Of a stretch of 64,000 nucleotides of DNA, positions 1 through 10,133 are shown in pieces. Source of the stretch: Globisporangium splendens. Lineage: Eukaryota > Oomycota > Peronosporomycetes > Pythiales > Pythiaceae. The position numbers and the translations under genes were made by a program. The stretch lies in contig VFIW01000018.1 in NCBI GenBank assembly GCA_006386115.1, positions 434,001-498,000 on the forward strand, given 5' to 3'. The notes under the pieces are model-generated. The model saw nothing but the letters and a program-made list of their open reading frames with translations, was not told where the DNA came from and did not search any database. Every line of letters begins with the position of its first letter. Position 1 is the stretch's first letter.

Positions 1-630
1 CAAGATGCCAAGAGTGCGCAGTCGTCCATGCGCCGCAGTACATGGGACGCGGCGCGCGAGTGGTACACGAAGCTGCTGGACCGCATGCTCGCCGAGGGGG
101 TCACGACGGCGCAGTACTTTGCGACGATCCACTTGGAGTCGACCAAGCTGTTTGCGGATTTGGTCGAGGCACGCGGACAGCGAGGACTCGTGGGACTCGT
201 GTCCATGGACCGCAATGCCCCCGACACGTACATGTCGAGCAGCGCGCAGCATGCGCTTGACGACGCCGAGCAGTTCGTGAAGTACACGCTCGCCAAGCAA
301 AACGAGCTCGTGCTGCCCGTGTTGACGCCTCGTTTCATTCCGACGTGTACGTTGGAGCTTCTGCGTGGACTCGGAGCGCTAGCAGAGCAGTACGATGTGC
401 ACATTCAGTCCCATGCGGCCGAGTCGCTCGACGAAGAAGCGTTCGTGGAGCATCTGCATCCATGGAAGCGCGACGCACAGATCTTCCACGAGGCGAAGCT
501 GTTCACGAAGAAAGCTTGCATGGCGCATTCTGCGCATTTAACAGACGACGAACTCGACGTGTTCCGCGAAGCGGGGACGTCGATTGCGCATTGTCCGCTG
601 TCGAATTTCTACTTTGCCAACGGAAAATAG
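1..630 (+). pseudogene. Guanine deaminase (amidohydrolase), 5' cut by window, 3' truncated
   Basis: The frame is open from base 1 to a TAG at 628-630. The product reads like the middle of eukaryotic guanine deaminase, which converts guanine to xanthine in purine catabolism. Visible family motifs are TPRFIPTC (about residue 110), the metal-binding HIQSHAAE (about residue 134), a MAHSAHLTDDEL stretch and SIAHCPLSNF near the end. Family members continue for well over 100 residues past this last motif, including a segment with a conserved active-site Asp. That segment is absent here, and no frame in the next 200 bases resembles it. The protein would therefore lack part of the catalytic site. I infer a rearrangement breakpoint close to base 630. 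An unseen long intron with its donor near 620 is a less likely alternative. Confidence 0.8.
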
Positions 631-702
631 TCGCGATCGAAATTGGCAGTTTATGCCAATGTGTTCCTGAAAGACGAACAAGCGCGAGGTTCGTCAATTT
701 TT

Positions 703-720
703 GTCATGAAGCTTCATGAC
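703..720. repeat. Perfect 18-bp palindrome
   Basis: GTCATGAAGCTTCATGAC reads the same on both strands. It lies between the broken guanine deaminase end and the next gene, followed by a partial copy of its arm (GCATGAC at 723-729). Its role is unknown; it could form a hairpin in RNA or cruciform DNA. Confidence 0.6.
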
Positions 721-979
721 AATGCATGACCACGGTTCAATTTGCCATCAAATTTCAAATTTCAGATGTGACCAATGACTTTGATGGGTCCGCTGAAGTA
801 CTTGCTGCTCTGCGAAGAGAGAGTCGGCTTGTTCTCTTTCAACTGTCGTGAACTCGCGTTTTCCACTTTGCTACAGTTGCTTTTTTGCTTCTTTGCAAAC
901 ATCTCGCCGAAGCAAATCTCGCCAAGAAAGTCGTCTGCGCCAACACACCACGTATCAAGTCAACGAGAATTCAAGCGTC

Positions 980-2737
980 ATGCGCTGCAGCTTTGAAGAA
1001 AACCCGAAAATGGTCAGCAATGACTGCTTCCGTCTCCTGTCGTTGCGCCTGGAAGTACAAAATGATGTGGAGGTCGTGAAGGCGGTTTTGGAAGAACTGG
1101 AGGTCATGCGTCTGAGCTGCTCGTTGGGAATGCTCTCGCCTGTGAACATCAAGGACTTCAAGCACGATATGCTCGAAGCTCGCGAATTCGATGACGATTT
1201 TGCTCGCTTCTTGCGCAACGATGTGTTTAATCGCGCCAACAGAGATCCAGATAATCTCGATGAAGACATGGACGAGAACGAGTGCGATGGCGTGGAAGTG
1301 ATGTCTCTTTTTGGGAAGCAGAGTGAGGTCCAGAAAGAACTTGCTCGTTTGGGATGCTGGTCGGAGGATTGTGAAGCTAACTTGCAATCGCAAGACCAAG
1401 GAATCTATTGTGCACGCTTGAAGACTCCTCCCAGCACTGTTGGCACCCAAGGGCGAGTGCTGGTGCTTTTTGCCTGGATTCAAGATATCCTATTTGAACC
1501 GCAACGACTCCGTGACACGGCAACCTACATTTTGCGCTTTTTGACGTGCCTGAGCTCAAACATTGTGTGCTGTTTGTCTGCCGCCGATGTGGAGAAGATT
1601 CAGCAAGTCGTTGCAGATTTGACGTTGGGCAACTCACAAGAGTGGAAGTCCTACTCGGTTGCGTTTCGTGTGGAGAAACAGGAAGATGAGAAGGACGAAG
1701 TGCGCTGTGAACATGTCCAAAGTATTGACCTCCTTGGTATCCCAAGTGCTAACAACCAACGCATGGTAAAAGGAAGCTTTCCTGCGATGGTCGTCACATC
1801 GCCAGCACCTGCGACGACGAGAAGCATGAAAGGAAAGGTTGAATTTGATAGCGTTGAAGAATATGCGCAATGGCTGGTAAAGCATGCAGAAGATTTCAAA
1901 TTACGTGTTGACTATTCGCCAGCTGTTGCTACTCAAGGTTTTCGAAACAACTTCGTCAAAGCAGCAAACGTGATCCCTGAGGACGCATTTCAGCTTATTG
2001 AACAGATCTTTGAAAGAAGCACCAAGGACGCAGAAGAGCAAAGCAAGGAAGAGGCGAATGCGTTTGTTGAAGAGCAGCGTCATCGGTTGGTGAGCATCGT
2101 TGACAAGCTATTCAGCGTCGATTTGTTGTTGGGTTCGGCGGAAGTGGGAAAGGCTTCGTCTGACTATAATGCATGCCTCCAATGCCTGAAGAAAGACAAG
2201 ACTGTTTGGAATGAGGTGGACACTCAAACACAAGTAATCTTGTATCTCCCGGTGCGATTGAAAAACAACATGAAGAATTTCTATGCACTTTTCAGCGAGC
2301 GCTTGGACGACGAGCTTGAAGATATATTGAACAAAATCGTGTCTACGCCTACCAAAGATCTTCTTAGCGGCTATGACACAGAGAGGAAAGGCTTGCTGAA
2401 AACAATTGCTCATAGCTTTGTGACTTGGTTGAGGTCGAGCAACGACGGTTCGGATGTCTCGGACGAATTTTGCCATAGGATGGCTCCGACACTTGCTCGA
2501 ATGAAACAAGTATGGTGGGACGCAGTTGAAAGAACACTTGACGCTGTTCGAGCTACTCTTTCGAGAACATGGACCGTCGGAAAAGTATCGCCGCTTCGTG
2601 CATCATGTGACGCCGACCGTGCTCAAGCAGTCTCTGATAGATTTGTTGATCTCCATCGTCAGTGGGAGTTCAATCCAGCAAGCGACTTGAATTGCCGAGA
2701 GTGTTCGAACGAGAATGGGAAAAAAAATACATTGTGA
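980..2737 (+). CDS. N-terminal part of a large GTPase/vWA/RING protein (helical, unassigned)
   Basis: This is an open frame of about 585 codons from the first ATG (980; a second ATG lies at 1010) to a TGA at 2735-2737. The product is acidic, rich in predicted helix, and carries no motif I can name. It ends at an A8 run (2720-2727). Dropping one A there continues the reading in the next frame for about 45 residues. A second slip around 2840-2870 then returns to the original frame and runs into the GTPase part. I therefore treat this as the front half of the gene at 2939-7603. The true N-terminus may lie upstream or be lost at the guanine deaminase breakpoint, because no convincing start context is seen. 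Confidence 0.6.
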   Translation: MRCSFEENPKMVSNDCFRLLSLRLEVQNDVEVVKAVLEELEVMRLSCSLGMLSPVNIKDFKHDMLEAREFDDDFARFLRNDVFNRANRDPDNLDEDMDENECDGVEVMSLFGKQSEVQKELARLGCWSEDCEANLQSQDQGIYCARLKTPPSTVGTQGRVLVLFAWIQDILFEPQRLRDTATYILRFLTCLSSNIVCCLSAADVEKIQQVVADLTLGNSQEWKSYSVAFRVEKQEDEKDEVRCEHVQSIDLLGIPSANNQRMVKGSFPAMVVTSPAPATTRSMKGKVEFDSVEEYAQWLVKHAEDFKLRVDYSPAVATQGFRNNFVKAANVIPEDAFQLIEQIFERSTKDAEEQSKEEANAFVEEQRHRLVSIVDKLFSVDLLLGSAEVGKASSDYNACLQCLKKDKTVWNEVDTQTQVILYLPVRLKNNMKNFYALFSERLDDELEDILNKIVSTPTKDLLSGYDTERKGLLKTIAHSFVTWLRSSNDGSDVSDEFCHRMAPTLARMKQVWWDAVERTLDAVRATLSRTWTVGKVSPLRASCDADRAQAVSDRFVDLHRQWEFNPASDLNCRECSNENGKKNTL

Positions 2738-2938
2738 TGTCCACGAGGAAAAATGGGAACCTCCGGCGGAACAAATGAACGCGTTCAAGATTGATTTGGG
2801 CAACAAGATTGGTTCAGCTATGCGCTCGCTTGGTGTGTTCCCTCTCAAGAAGGATGCAACGGTTTTAAATGTGTATACGATTCAATCCACTGCGCTCTGA
2901 TTCTGTATTCGACTTCATCGGGTACCATCATCGAGCGC

Positions 2939-5900
2939 GTGCAGTTCCCGATCTGGCAATCATATGGACTAAGCATGGGGATTCCTTCGCATGTGAAGGC
3001 GTTTGGGCGACAAATGACGCGTTGTGATTTCCTTGTGTCGGAACGATTAGTCGCGTTCCTTGGAACCAGCGACGACATTGGGTTATACAAATTTAGTGAA
3101 TCATTTACGTCAATGGAGGTGGTCCGAAGCGTAAACCTTCGTGTGCATACGTCACTCTCGGTCCCGGTGGCAGATATACTGCTGCTGGAGAACAGTATTT
3201 TTGTCCGAGATCAGACCGGAGCTGCTCAGTCGGTGAATCTTCGGAGCCAGCAGACTTCGCGGAAGACAAACTCGCTCAGCTATCGCGGCGAGGAGTCCTC
3301 TGCGTGCAACGATCTCGTCTCGTTTGCGGATGGGCTTGTCGTAGCATGCCTTTCAGTGGCAGGCGACGAGATGGGACCATTCCACGGTGAAATTGCGGCG
3401 ATTTCAAGTGAAGATAATCGCAAGTTGCCGGTCATTCTGGGATCGGACATGGAGCTGTTGTCAAGAGACCGGATCTCCGTGCAGTCGATTGGCAACTATT
3501 TGTTGGTTGCAGATCTTTTGCGAGGTGCCATTCACGTATTTGATGTCCGCGTTACAGTGCGAAGTGACTCGTTTCGAATTCGGCACACAGGCGGTAGAAG
3601 TGCACAAGGACAGCGATATCCTGGCAACAAAGGTGCTGATGCTCGAAGCGAACATGAAAAGCTGGACCACTGGTTGTGGGCGTTTTACCATGTGTTTGAG
3701 AAGTTTCCTGTGAATGGATTGCTCGCCAGTGAACGCGAAAGTGGCGAGCGAAGTTGCATGGAGTCGCTGGAGCTGAAGCTTGTGTGCCCCAACACGATTG
3801 CATCCTCCGACACAGTGTACGGTGATTGCCGTTGTTATCTCGATTGTATAATGAGTCACTTGCGTGCGCTGAACAAACCATTGGGTGAGCTCGATCTCGC
3901 AAATGGTATGATCTTGGTCGCGTTCGATGACACTGGAGCTAAGAGGCTTGATAATGAACTCGAGCGATTGCGCACTCGATCGGTCTCGTCGTTTCTCCAA
4001 GACGTGGTCACATTTGTGCCAATTCAGATTTGCCGCGCTGAGTCCAATATGCTCACAGTGATGGCTGATGGACAAAACAAGTCAAACTACATGGAGCAGT
4101 CGCAGCAGCTACAGTCTGCTGACATCGCTCGGTCCATTCGTTTTGGACTTTTAACTCCGCTTTTGGAGTCTTGGCGTGGACGGTGCATTGTGATCACTTC
4201 GATGGGGAAGCAGTCGACTGGCAAGAGCTACTTTCTGAACCATCTGACTGGATCATCGTTTGCCATTGCTGGCGCTCGCTGCACGGACGGCGCATGGATG
4301 ACCGTCCGCGTGCTTTCGAACGATGTGCTGCTCGTGGTCCTCGACTTCGAAGGTCTCGGATCATTTGAACGAACCGAGCAAGAAGATGTTTTCTTGTCGG
4401 TGCTGAACGCGGCAGTTTCGATGTTTACTGTTTTCCGCATGGAAATGCGATTCGACAAGGAAATCGATGAGATCTTCAGCAGATTCCAGAAGGGCATCCA
4501 ACTGATTAAGAGCGACCCACGGCTCTTCCGTGGAAAGTTGTACATGAGTGTCAAGGATGTGAACCCCAACGATCAGAATGGAGTGCTCGAGGAGTTTATT
4601 GCAAAGTTCGAAAAGCTTTTGGGGGCCAACAAGGAACACAATTTCCTGTGCGATATGTATTCAGGTCAGCTCGACATCAACTGCTCTCCACCGCTCGGAA
4701 CGAGAGGGTATTATCAATCTCTCACGGACGCTCAGCAGTATATCGAGCACGACTTGTGCCAGAAAGATCGATCGGCAGGATTCCCGAACGGCAAAGCGTT
4801 CTTGGATTGCGTTCGTTTGGTGCTGGCCAAGATTTCGATCCTCGATTGGACATCCCTGGATGAAAGCAACGTCAAGTTGCAGCTCTCTGAGGTGCGCTCT
4901 AAACTACCAGGGCTCATTCGAACTGGTTGCTTTATTCCAAACGATCACGTAGCAGACTCGAAGCCGATTGGTTGCTATTTGAAAGAAGATGTTGTGCTGA
5001 CCACGAGTGGGAATCGAGATAGCGACATCGATTTGCAGCGTATGTGCCGCGAGTACCCCGACATGGCGGACAAGTGGATGGCCTTGAATCGCGTGGTAGC
5101 GTTAGATGCCATTCGCGATCGTGACATTGACTTGGGACTCGATTGCGGCGCCGTCAAGGACACCGATCAAGGGTTGCGAGCTATTGGTGCGTCGATGTTA
5201 CAACTATTTGAGATGTGCTTAGCAGCATCGAGAACCCCAGCGAATGGCAAGCTCAGCGTCAAAATGCAAACGAGCTTCGATGTTTTCCTCGTGTACATGG
5301 TGCGACGACGTCGGCTTCGTATCTTAACTTGGGCAAAGTCGCTACTCGGCGATCGTCTGTCTGGAGATTGGCAAGCGGTCGAGTCTCAGTTCCTGGGGCG
5401 TTTTCAGATGCTGTTCAATCGGTGCTCGCATGCCTGTTCACACTGCCAACTTGGGTGTATGCAGTCTGCGGTGCACACTGCCGCGATTGAGCACGACTGT
5501 GGCATGAACCACAGCTGCCAAGGACGCTGTGAATATTGTGAAGATGTCGTTGGTAGCGAAGGCAAAACGCCAATGTGCTCCAAACCAGCTGGCCACGAAG
5601 GTCGATGCGAGTGTGCCACTGGGGATCATACGTGTGGGAAGGAGTGCTGTCTGGTCCGTGCTTCGAATTGTGGTATACGTTGCGTAAAGAAAGCTGGACA
5701 CGAAGGTACCCATCTTTGTGCTGTCGAAATTCACCGCTGTGGTATGGCGTGTTCGGCGAAGGACTGCTCGGGTTTGTGTATTTTGAGCATCGCATCACCG
5801 CACTCTGCGCACAAATGCGAAGAAATGAAGTGTATTGAGAAATGCTGTATGGATGGCTGTGGCGAACTCTGCGGTGAGTACGACCATTTCCACGGTCAAA

Positions 5901-7603
5901 CGGATGTCGCTGTCACACTCTCTGTTGAGAACAATGCATCTGGCGACAAGGGCGTTGATGTGTTTGACGCCGAGTCGGAGACACCGACCATCCACATGTG
6001 CTCGAAGATCCACGCTTGCCAAGCGATGTGTGGCGAGAAGGGAAATTGCTGTGTTGAGGTGTTTCACAAAGAATCATCAAAGACGTATGTTGGCGCGCGC
6101 GGGACGTTCAAGTACAAGTTCCAGGAGATGAATGGGTTCCGCAAGAGATGCGCGACAGTGCTTGAGCCGGGACAACGCACGCATTCGGGTCCGCATACGT
6201 GCGTCCAAGAATCGCACTGCGATGCCGCAATGGACGATCCGGACGAGGAGACAAAGGAGAGCGATCAAATTGGCAATCGCACGCTTCATTATTGCGAAGC
6301 GCGTTGTCCGTGCTGCAGCTACTTCTGCAAGAAAGAGTACGGCCATTTCGGTATGCATGCTACGTCTCACGGAAACATGCGCAACACGTATTTCTTGGCT
6401 GACACTGAGGATATTGATATTGAAGAGCGAAAATATCGAGTCGGCGAATCGGGAAATGCCGAAATGTGCAATCTCTATTGCTCGAAAATGGGTCGCGCAC
6501 ACGTGCACTACTTGGATTGCGAGCAAACAAGTGGACAGCGGTGTGTGTACGTGGGCGACACGAAGGATCAACGTCGCCATTGCACCCGTACTTTGGAGCC
6601 GAAGCCCGTGAAAGAGATGGATGAACTTCTGCATGAACAGTTTTGGAAAACACTTGGGTGGGATGATCCATGCACATCTGCAGATGAGCGCGAAAGTTTT
6701 GGGAAGTGCGCGTTCCAGTGCGATGCGCCAGAGCACAACGACAAGAAGTCGTATTGCACTTTGCCGGCGTGGCACAAACCCGAGCCAAAACCTGCTCAGA
6801 GCGATGGGTTTTCGTGTATCAGTGGACACAAGTTTGAATGCTCGCACTTGGTGGACAGCGGGAAAATGCACCATGTGTTTGTGTTGGATTGCTCGGGGTC
6901 GATGACGGGGTGGCCGTGGGATCAACTGATGGCAGCCTACCGCGAGTACGTGTATAATCGTGTGAACGAAGGTGCGTCGCTCGATCTGGTGTCGGTTGTG
7001 ACATTTGACGACTACGGCAACATTGAATACGAAGCGCAAAATATCACGACCATGTTGCAAGCGTCGGTCACGTTTCGTGGCGGCGGCACGGCGTACTCGG
7101 TTGGCCTCCGCTGTGCAAATGAGGTCCTGTCGCGGAACAATTTCGAGACTTACAAGCCAGTAGTGGTGTTTTTCTCAGACGGTCAGCCGCGTGACCCAGT
7201 GCAAGGCGAAGAGATGGCGGCGCATATCAAGCAAAGTTATGCAATGTATGGCCTGGAGGCGTTTGCTGTTGGCTATGGCACAGTCAACTTGAGCATCTTG
7301 CAACGCGTGGCTAAGAAGCTTGGTGGAACGTATCACAGTGTGCTTTTGGGCACGGAACTGAAGCAAGCGTTCCACACTATTTCTGCCTCGCTGGGGACGC
7401 GTGCTGGTCTTGCACTGACAAAGCCTTTGCACGAGATCACGTGCCCAATCTGCCAGCGCGACATGGCGGCGGAAGAAGTCGTGAAGCTACGTCCGTGTCG
7501 TCATGAGCTGCACAAGTCGTGTAAGAGCGAGATGGTCGAGGCGAAGACGCGCGATGGAGATACGGTGCTGTGCCCGATCTGCCGCAAGGAAGTCGTAGCC
7601 TAA
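2939..7603 (+). CDS. GBP/VLIG-like GTPase with Cys-rich repeats, vWA and C-terminal RING
   Basis: The frame is open from about 2795; 2939 is only a GTG used for coordinates. Domains in residues of this 1554-residue frame are as follows. The P-loop GKQSTGKSYF lies near 421, a G3 motif DFEGLGS near 469 and a G4-like SVKDVNPND near 538, as in dynamin-related guanylate-binding GTPases. From about 825 to 1280 there is a long Cys/His-rich array with repeats such as HDCGMNHSCQGRCEYC, reminiscent of NFX1-type zinc fingers. A von Willebrand A domain starts near 1310 with MIDAS motif DCSGSM and a later FFSDGQPRDP. A RING finger starts near 1500 (CPICQRDM to LCPICRKEV). The RING suggests ubiquitin ligase activity. 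GBP-like GTPases act in membrane remodelling and defence in animals; a comparable role here is inference only. Confidence 0.75.
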   Translation: MQFPIWQSYGLSMGIPSHVKAFGRQMTRCDFLVSERLVAFLGTSDDIGLYKFSESFTSMEVVRSVNLRVHTSLSVPVADILLLENSIFVRDQTGAAQSVNLRSQQTSRKTNSLSYRGEESSACNDLVSFADGLVVACLSVAGDEMGPFHGEIAAISSEDNRKLPVILGSDMELLSRDRISVQSIGNYLLVADLLRGAIHVFDVRVTVRSDSFRIRHTGGRSAQGQRYPGNKGADARSEHEKLDHWLWAFYHVFEKFPVNGLLASERESGERSCMESLELKLVCPNTIASSDTVYGDCRCYLDCIMSHLRALNKPLGELDLANGMILVAFDDTGAKRLDNELERLRTRSVSSFLQDVVTFVPIQICRAESNMLTVMADGQNKSNYMEQSQQLQSADIARSIRFGLLTPLLESWRGRCIVITSMGKQSTGKSYFLNHLTGSSFAIAGARCTDGAWMTVRVLSNDVLLVVLDFEGLGSFERTEQEDVFLSVLNAAVSMFTVFRMEMRFDKEIDEIFSRFQKGIQLIKSDPRLFRGKLYMSVKDVNPNDQNGVLEEFIAKFEKLLGANKEHNFLCDMYSGQLDINCSPPLGTRGYYQSLTDAQQYIEHDLCQKDRSAGFPNGKAFLDCVRLVLAKISILDWTSLDESNVKLQLSEVRSKLPGLIRTGCFIPNDHVADSKPIGCYLKEDVVLTTSGNRDSDIDLQRMCREYPDMADKWMALNRVVALDAIRDRDIDLGLDCGAVKDTDQGLRAIGASMLQLFEMCLAASRTPANGKLSVKMQTSFDVFLVYMVRRRRLRILTWAKSLLGDRLSGDWQAVESQFLGRFQMLFNRCSHACSHCQLGCMQSAVHTAAIEHDCGMNHSCQGRCEYCEDVVGSEGKTPMCSKPAGHEGRCECATGDHTCGKECCLVRASNCGIRCVKKAGHEGTHLCAVEIHRCGMACSAKDCSGLCILSIASPHSAHKCEEMKCIEKCCMDGCGELCGEYDHFHGQTDVAVTLSVENNASGDKGVDVFDAESETPTIHMCSKIHACQAMCGEKGNCCVEVFHKESSKTYVGARGTFKYKFQEMNGFRKRCATVLEPGQRTHSGPHTCVQESHCDAAMDDPDEETKESDQIGNRTLHYCEARCPCCSYFCKKEYGHFGMHATSHGNMRNTYFLADTEDIDIEERKYRVGESGNAEMCNLYCSKMGRAHVHYLDCEQTSGQRCVYVGDTKDQRRHCTRTLEPKPVKEMDELLHEQFWKTLGWDDPCTSADERESFGKCAFQCDAPEHNDKKSYCTLPAWHKPEPKPAQSDGFSCISGHKFECSHLVDSGKMHHVFVLDCSGSMTGWPWDQLMAAYREYVYNRVNEGASLDLVSVVTFDDYGNIEYEAQNITTMLQASVTFRGGGTAYSVGLRCANEVLSRNNFETYKPVVVFFSDGQPRDPVQGEEMAAHIKQSYAMYGLEAFAVGYGTVNLSILQRVAKKLGGTYHSVLLGTELKQAFHTISASLGTRAGLALTKPLHEITCPICQRDMAAEEVVKLRPCRHELHKSCKSEMVEAKTRDGDTVLCPICRKEVVA

Positions 7604-8466
7604 GTGTGCTTGACGTTGGTGTTTGGTGTTTGATTGGTCTACGTGTCCTATGGAGGCGAAGCTGCAGTTGGTGGAAATTGGAAGCAGCTTTTGTTGTGTG
7701 TTTGCATCACGATGAGTGGGGTTGATTCGTGCGTTTGAAGTGAGTATTGTGGATCCTTTTGTTGTGTTTGGTTGTGCGAATAACAACAACAAAGACATGA
7801 GATGAGTGATCCAGCATGGTTCAAAAATCATCATATTTGGTTCGCAGAGCGGATCAGGTTGCATTGCGTTGTAGTGTGTGCTTTAGCGATGCCAGACGCA
7901 GCAGCGAGTGGCAAGGACTGAGCGCGAACGAGTAGTGATGAGAGCTGTCGATGCAAGTGAGTGCTCGGAAGGTCGTATACCTGATCAAGCATGAGCAAAG
8001 CAGGTAAACGATGCATCCGATGAACGAGAATATTGCCGTTTCGTTGCTTCGTCCATGTCTTAACTGACGGTGCTCATGCTGGCCATGTTACTCTCACAGG
8101 ATGGTGAAGCAGCAGCAAGCCATTTGTGCTTTCGCTGTCGCCGTCAGATGCTGTAGTTTTTCTACTAGCTTGGTTGTGCCTTTGGAGCGTTGCGAGAGTG
8201 CGCGCCACAGTTGGCACTGTGCGCTCGACCAAAAGCATCCACCTGCGCCAGTCTTTCACTCCAGAGCAGCAATCTGACGTCGTTGGGTGGGACCAGCGCG
8301 TTGTCTGTATGTTCTTGTTCTTGCTTCGCAGATTCCCGAACGCCACACGATGCCGTCGCGCACGTCAAACCTGGTCAGGGCAGAATCTTCGACCGCACCA
8401 ATGAAGCCAACATCCGACAGCTTGAGAGCCAGCGCAACAGTGTAAATTTTGACGCAGAATAGAAAG
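7604..8466. other. Intergenic, no gene recognised
   Basis: Only short overlapping open frames occur. One (8126-8404 +) has a hydrophobic start but no recognisable domain. This stretch is the left flank of LINE copy A. Joined to 12529 onward it would restore the pre-insertion sequence. Confidence 0.5.
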
Positions 8467-8481
8467 AATGGACCGCAAGAT
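8467..8481. repeat. 15-bp target-site duplication, left copy (LINE A)
   Basis: AATGGACCGCAAGAT, identical to 12514-12528, abuts the LINE 3' end. Confidence 0.9.
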
Positions 8482-8604
8482 CTTTATAAGGTGAGGTATA
8501 TTTAGGTTCATCTTCGTGACCTACAATATCCATTCTCCTAACTAATCTTCATTGCGAATTTCATCTAGGAGTGTAAATGTGTCTATAGCGCGGATTGCAA
8601 TAGA

Positions 8605-9672
8605 TCACTTCTGAATGCTAAATAATCTTTGACCAGGATGGCATGTTCTCTTGGTCCTATGTGAGGCTGCCTTGTGTTGTCCAATGACCTTGGGTCTTCC
8701 GAACTTCGCATTAAGCCAATGCATGACGTCGTTGTCAAGATCCTGGGTGAGATTGTTGAAAGCAGCTCTTTGAGTTGGGAAGTGAACCTGCGTTGAGGTT
8801 CTGGTGTCCATGGCTAGGTTGGCGGCTGAGTCCGCCATCTTGTTGAAGGCACGGTAGTGATGGTACCATCCTCGGATGTCGATGCAATCCGCGAGTCGTC
8901 GACTTGTCTGGTATAAACGTGCCAATCGGTGCTGTCGAGGGGACCGATGCATTCGCTGTTGGGAGATAATGAGTGCACTGTCTCCAATCACGTACAACGG
9001 TTCGAAGTGACTGCGTTGGGCTTCTCGGAGTCCATGTATGAGACCCCAGTACTCGGCAAAGTTGTTGGTCGTGTCCTTCCTGCTATAGGCCATGCTCGCG
9101 GCCCAAATTAAACTGGCTGTGTGCGAGTCCTTATGGACACGCACGATAATGGATCCAGTCCCTCCTGGTCCTGGATTGCCGCGTGATCCACCATCGAAAA
9201 ACAACAGGTAAACGCCGCGAGTATCACTTGGAGTCAAGGGGATGGCGTCGGTTTGGTTGAGAAAGCAGTCGACATAGCCCTTGAGAACTGCTGCAACCGT
9301 GTGACCGTCAGAGCCTCCAGCTTGCGCTCCAGCGAGTCGTGTGAGGTTTCGCATTCCTGCCTCTAATCTGGTCATCATGATCGCCATCTCAGAAGTCGAT
9401 TCGATTGGATCCGAATTCATGCGTCGCAGATGCGCACACCAAATGGCATGTATGAGCGACGCGCTCATATATCGCCACAGCATGTGTGCGACGGAATAGA
9501 GATGATCTTGGAGATGTTCATTGGAGAACTTGTGTCCGATAATGTGTCTCTTGATCGTGGTCCATGCATGCCTTGGAGTATCTGGTAGATCCAGACTGAA
9601 GATCCAGATTGCGGGGTCGTGACCAGGAGTGATTCCGATCTTCGCCCATAGCGCATAAAAGTAGTTCCACAC
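8605..9672 (-). pseudogene. LINE A RNase H-containing ORF2 segment
   Basis: This open stretch covers the zinc-binding-to-RNase H tail of the LINE polyprotein. RNase H residues are visible: DGGSRGNPGPGG (first Asp), NNFAEYWGL (Glu), VIGDSALI (Asp) and NKMADSAAN (last Asp). The DGGSRGNPG form is that of the archaeal-like RNase H described in plant and oomycete retrotransposons. Near the C-terminus the frame shifts relative to copies D and nested D (consensus end LLQSAL, stop at 8583-8585), so the last 40 residues are altered. Confidence 0.85.
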
Positions 9673-10133
9673 CAGTTTGGCTTTCGGACACTCCCAGAAT
9701 AGATGTTGAACAGAAGATTGGACAACTTGGGAACATTCGGGATTCGAGCAGGATAGATCAGCTTTCTCCTAGTTCCACATGGAGAGTCGGTTGGCTTTCA
9801 GCCGGAGAAGAGTCTGGGTTGTATAAACAGTAATCCCTGGGATGTTGTGTAATTCGCTCCATTGGATTAATTGCAGTCCTGGCCACAGAGATCCTGCTGT
9901 TTGGACAGCTTTGTTGACTGCTGCATCTCGAGTATCTTTGCCAATTTGTGTCCTCGTTGCTGCAACTTGTTGCCGATAGAAAGATCTGGTCGTATTGTAT
10001 CGTATTGTCATCGGCTCAGTTCTGATGTTGGGTACTGACAAGCCTCCATTCATTTTTTTGAGTTCAGCTTGTTCTTCCTTCATCCACGGTTTCGCAGGCT
10101 TACCATTCCTTGAGCCCCAGACAAATTGTTTCA

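Noticed and set aside
2715..2740. Programmed ribosomal frameshift at the A8 run
   Set aside because: A second, opposite slip is needed 130 bp later, so error or mutation is simpler.
6077..7060. 327-codon minus-strand frame inside the vWA region
   Set aside because: Antisense shadow of the RING/vWA gene without a recognisable domain.
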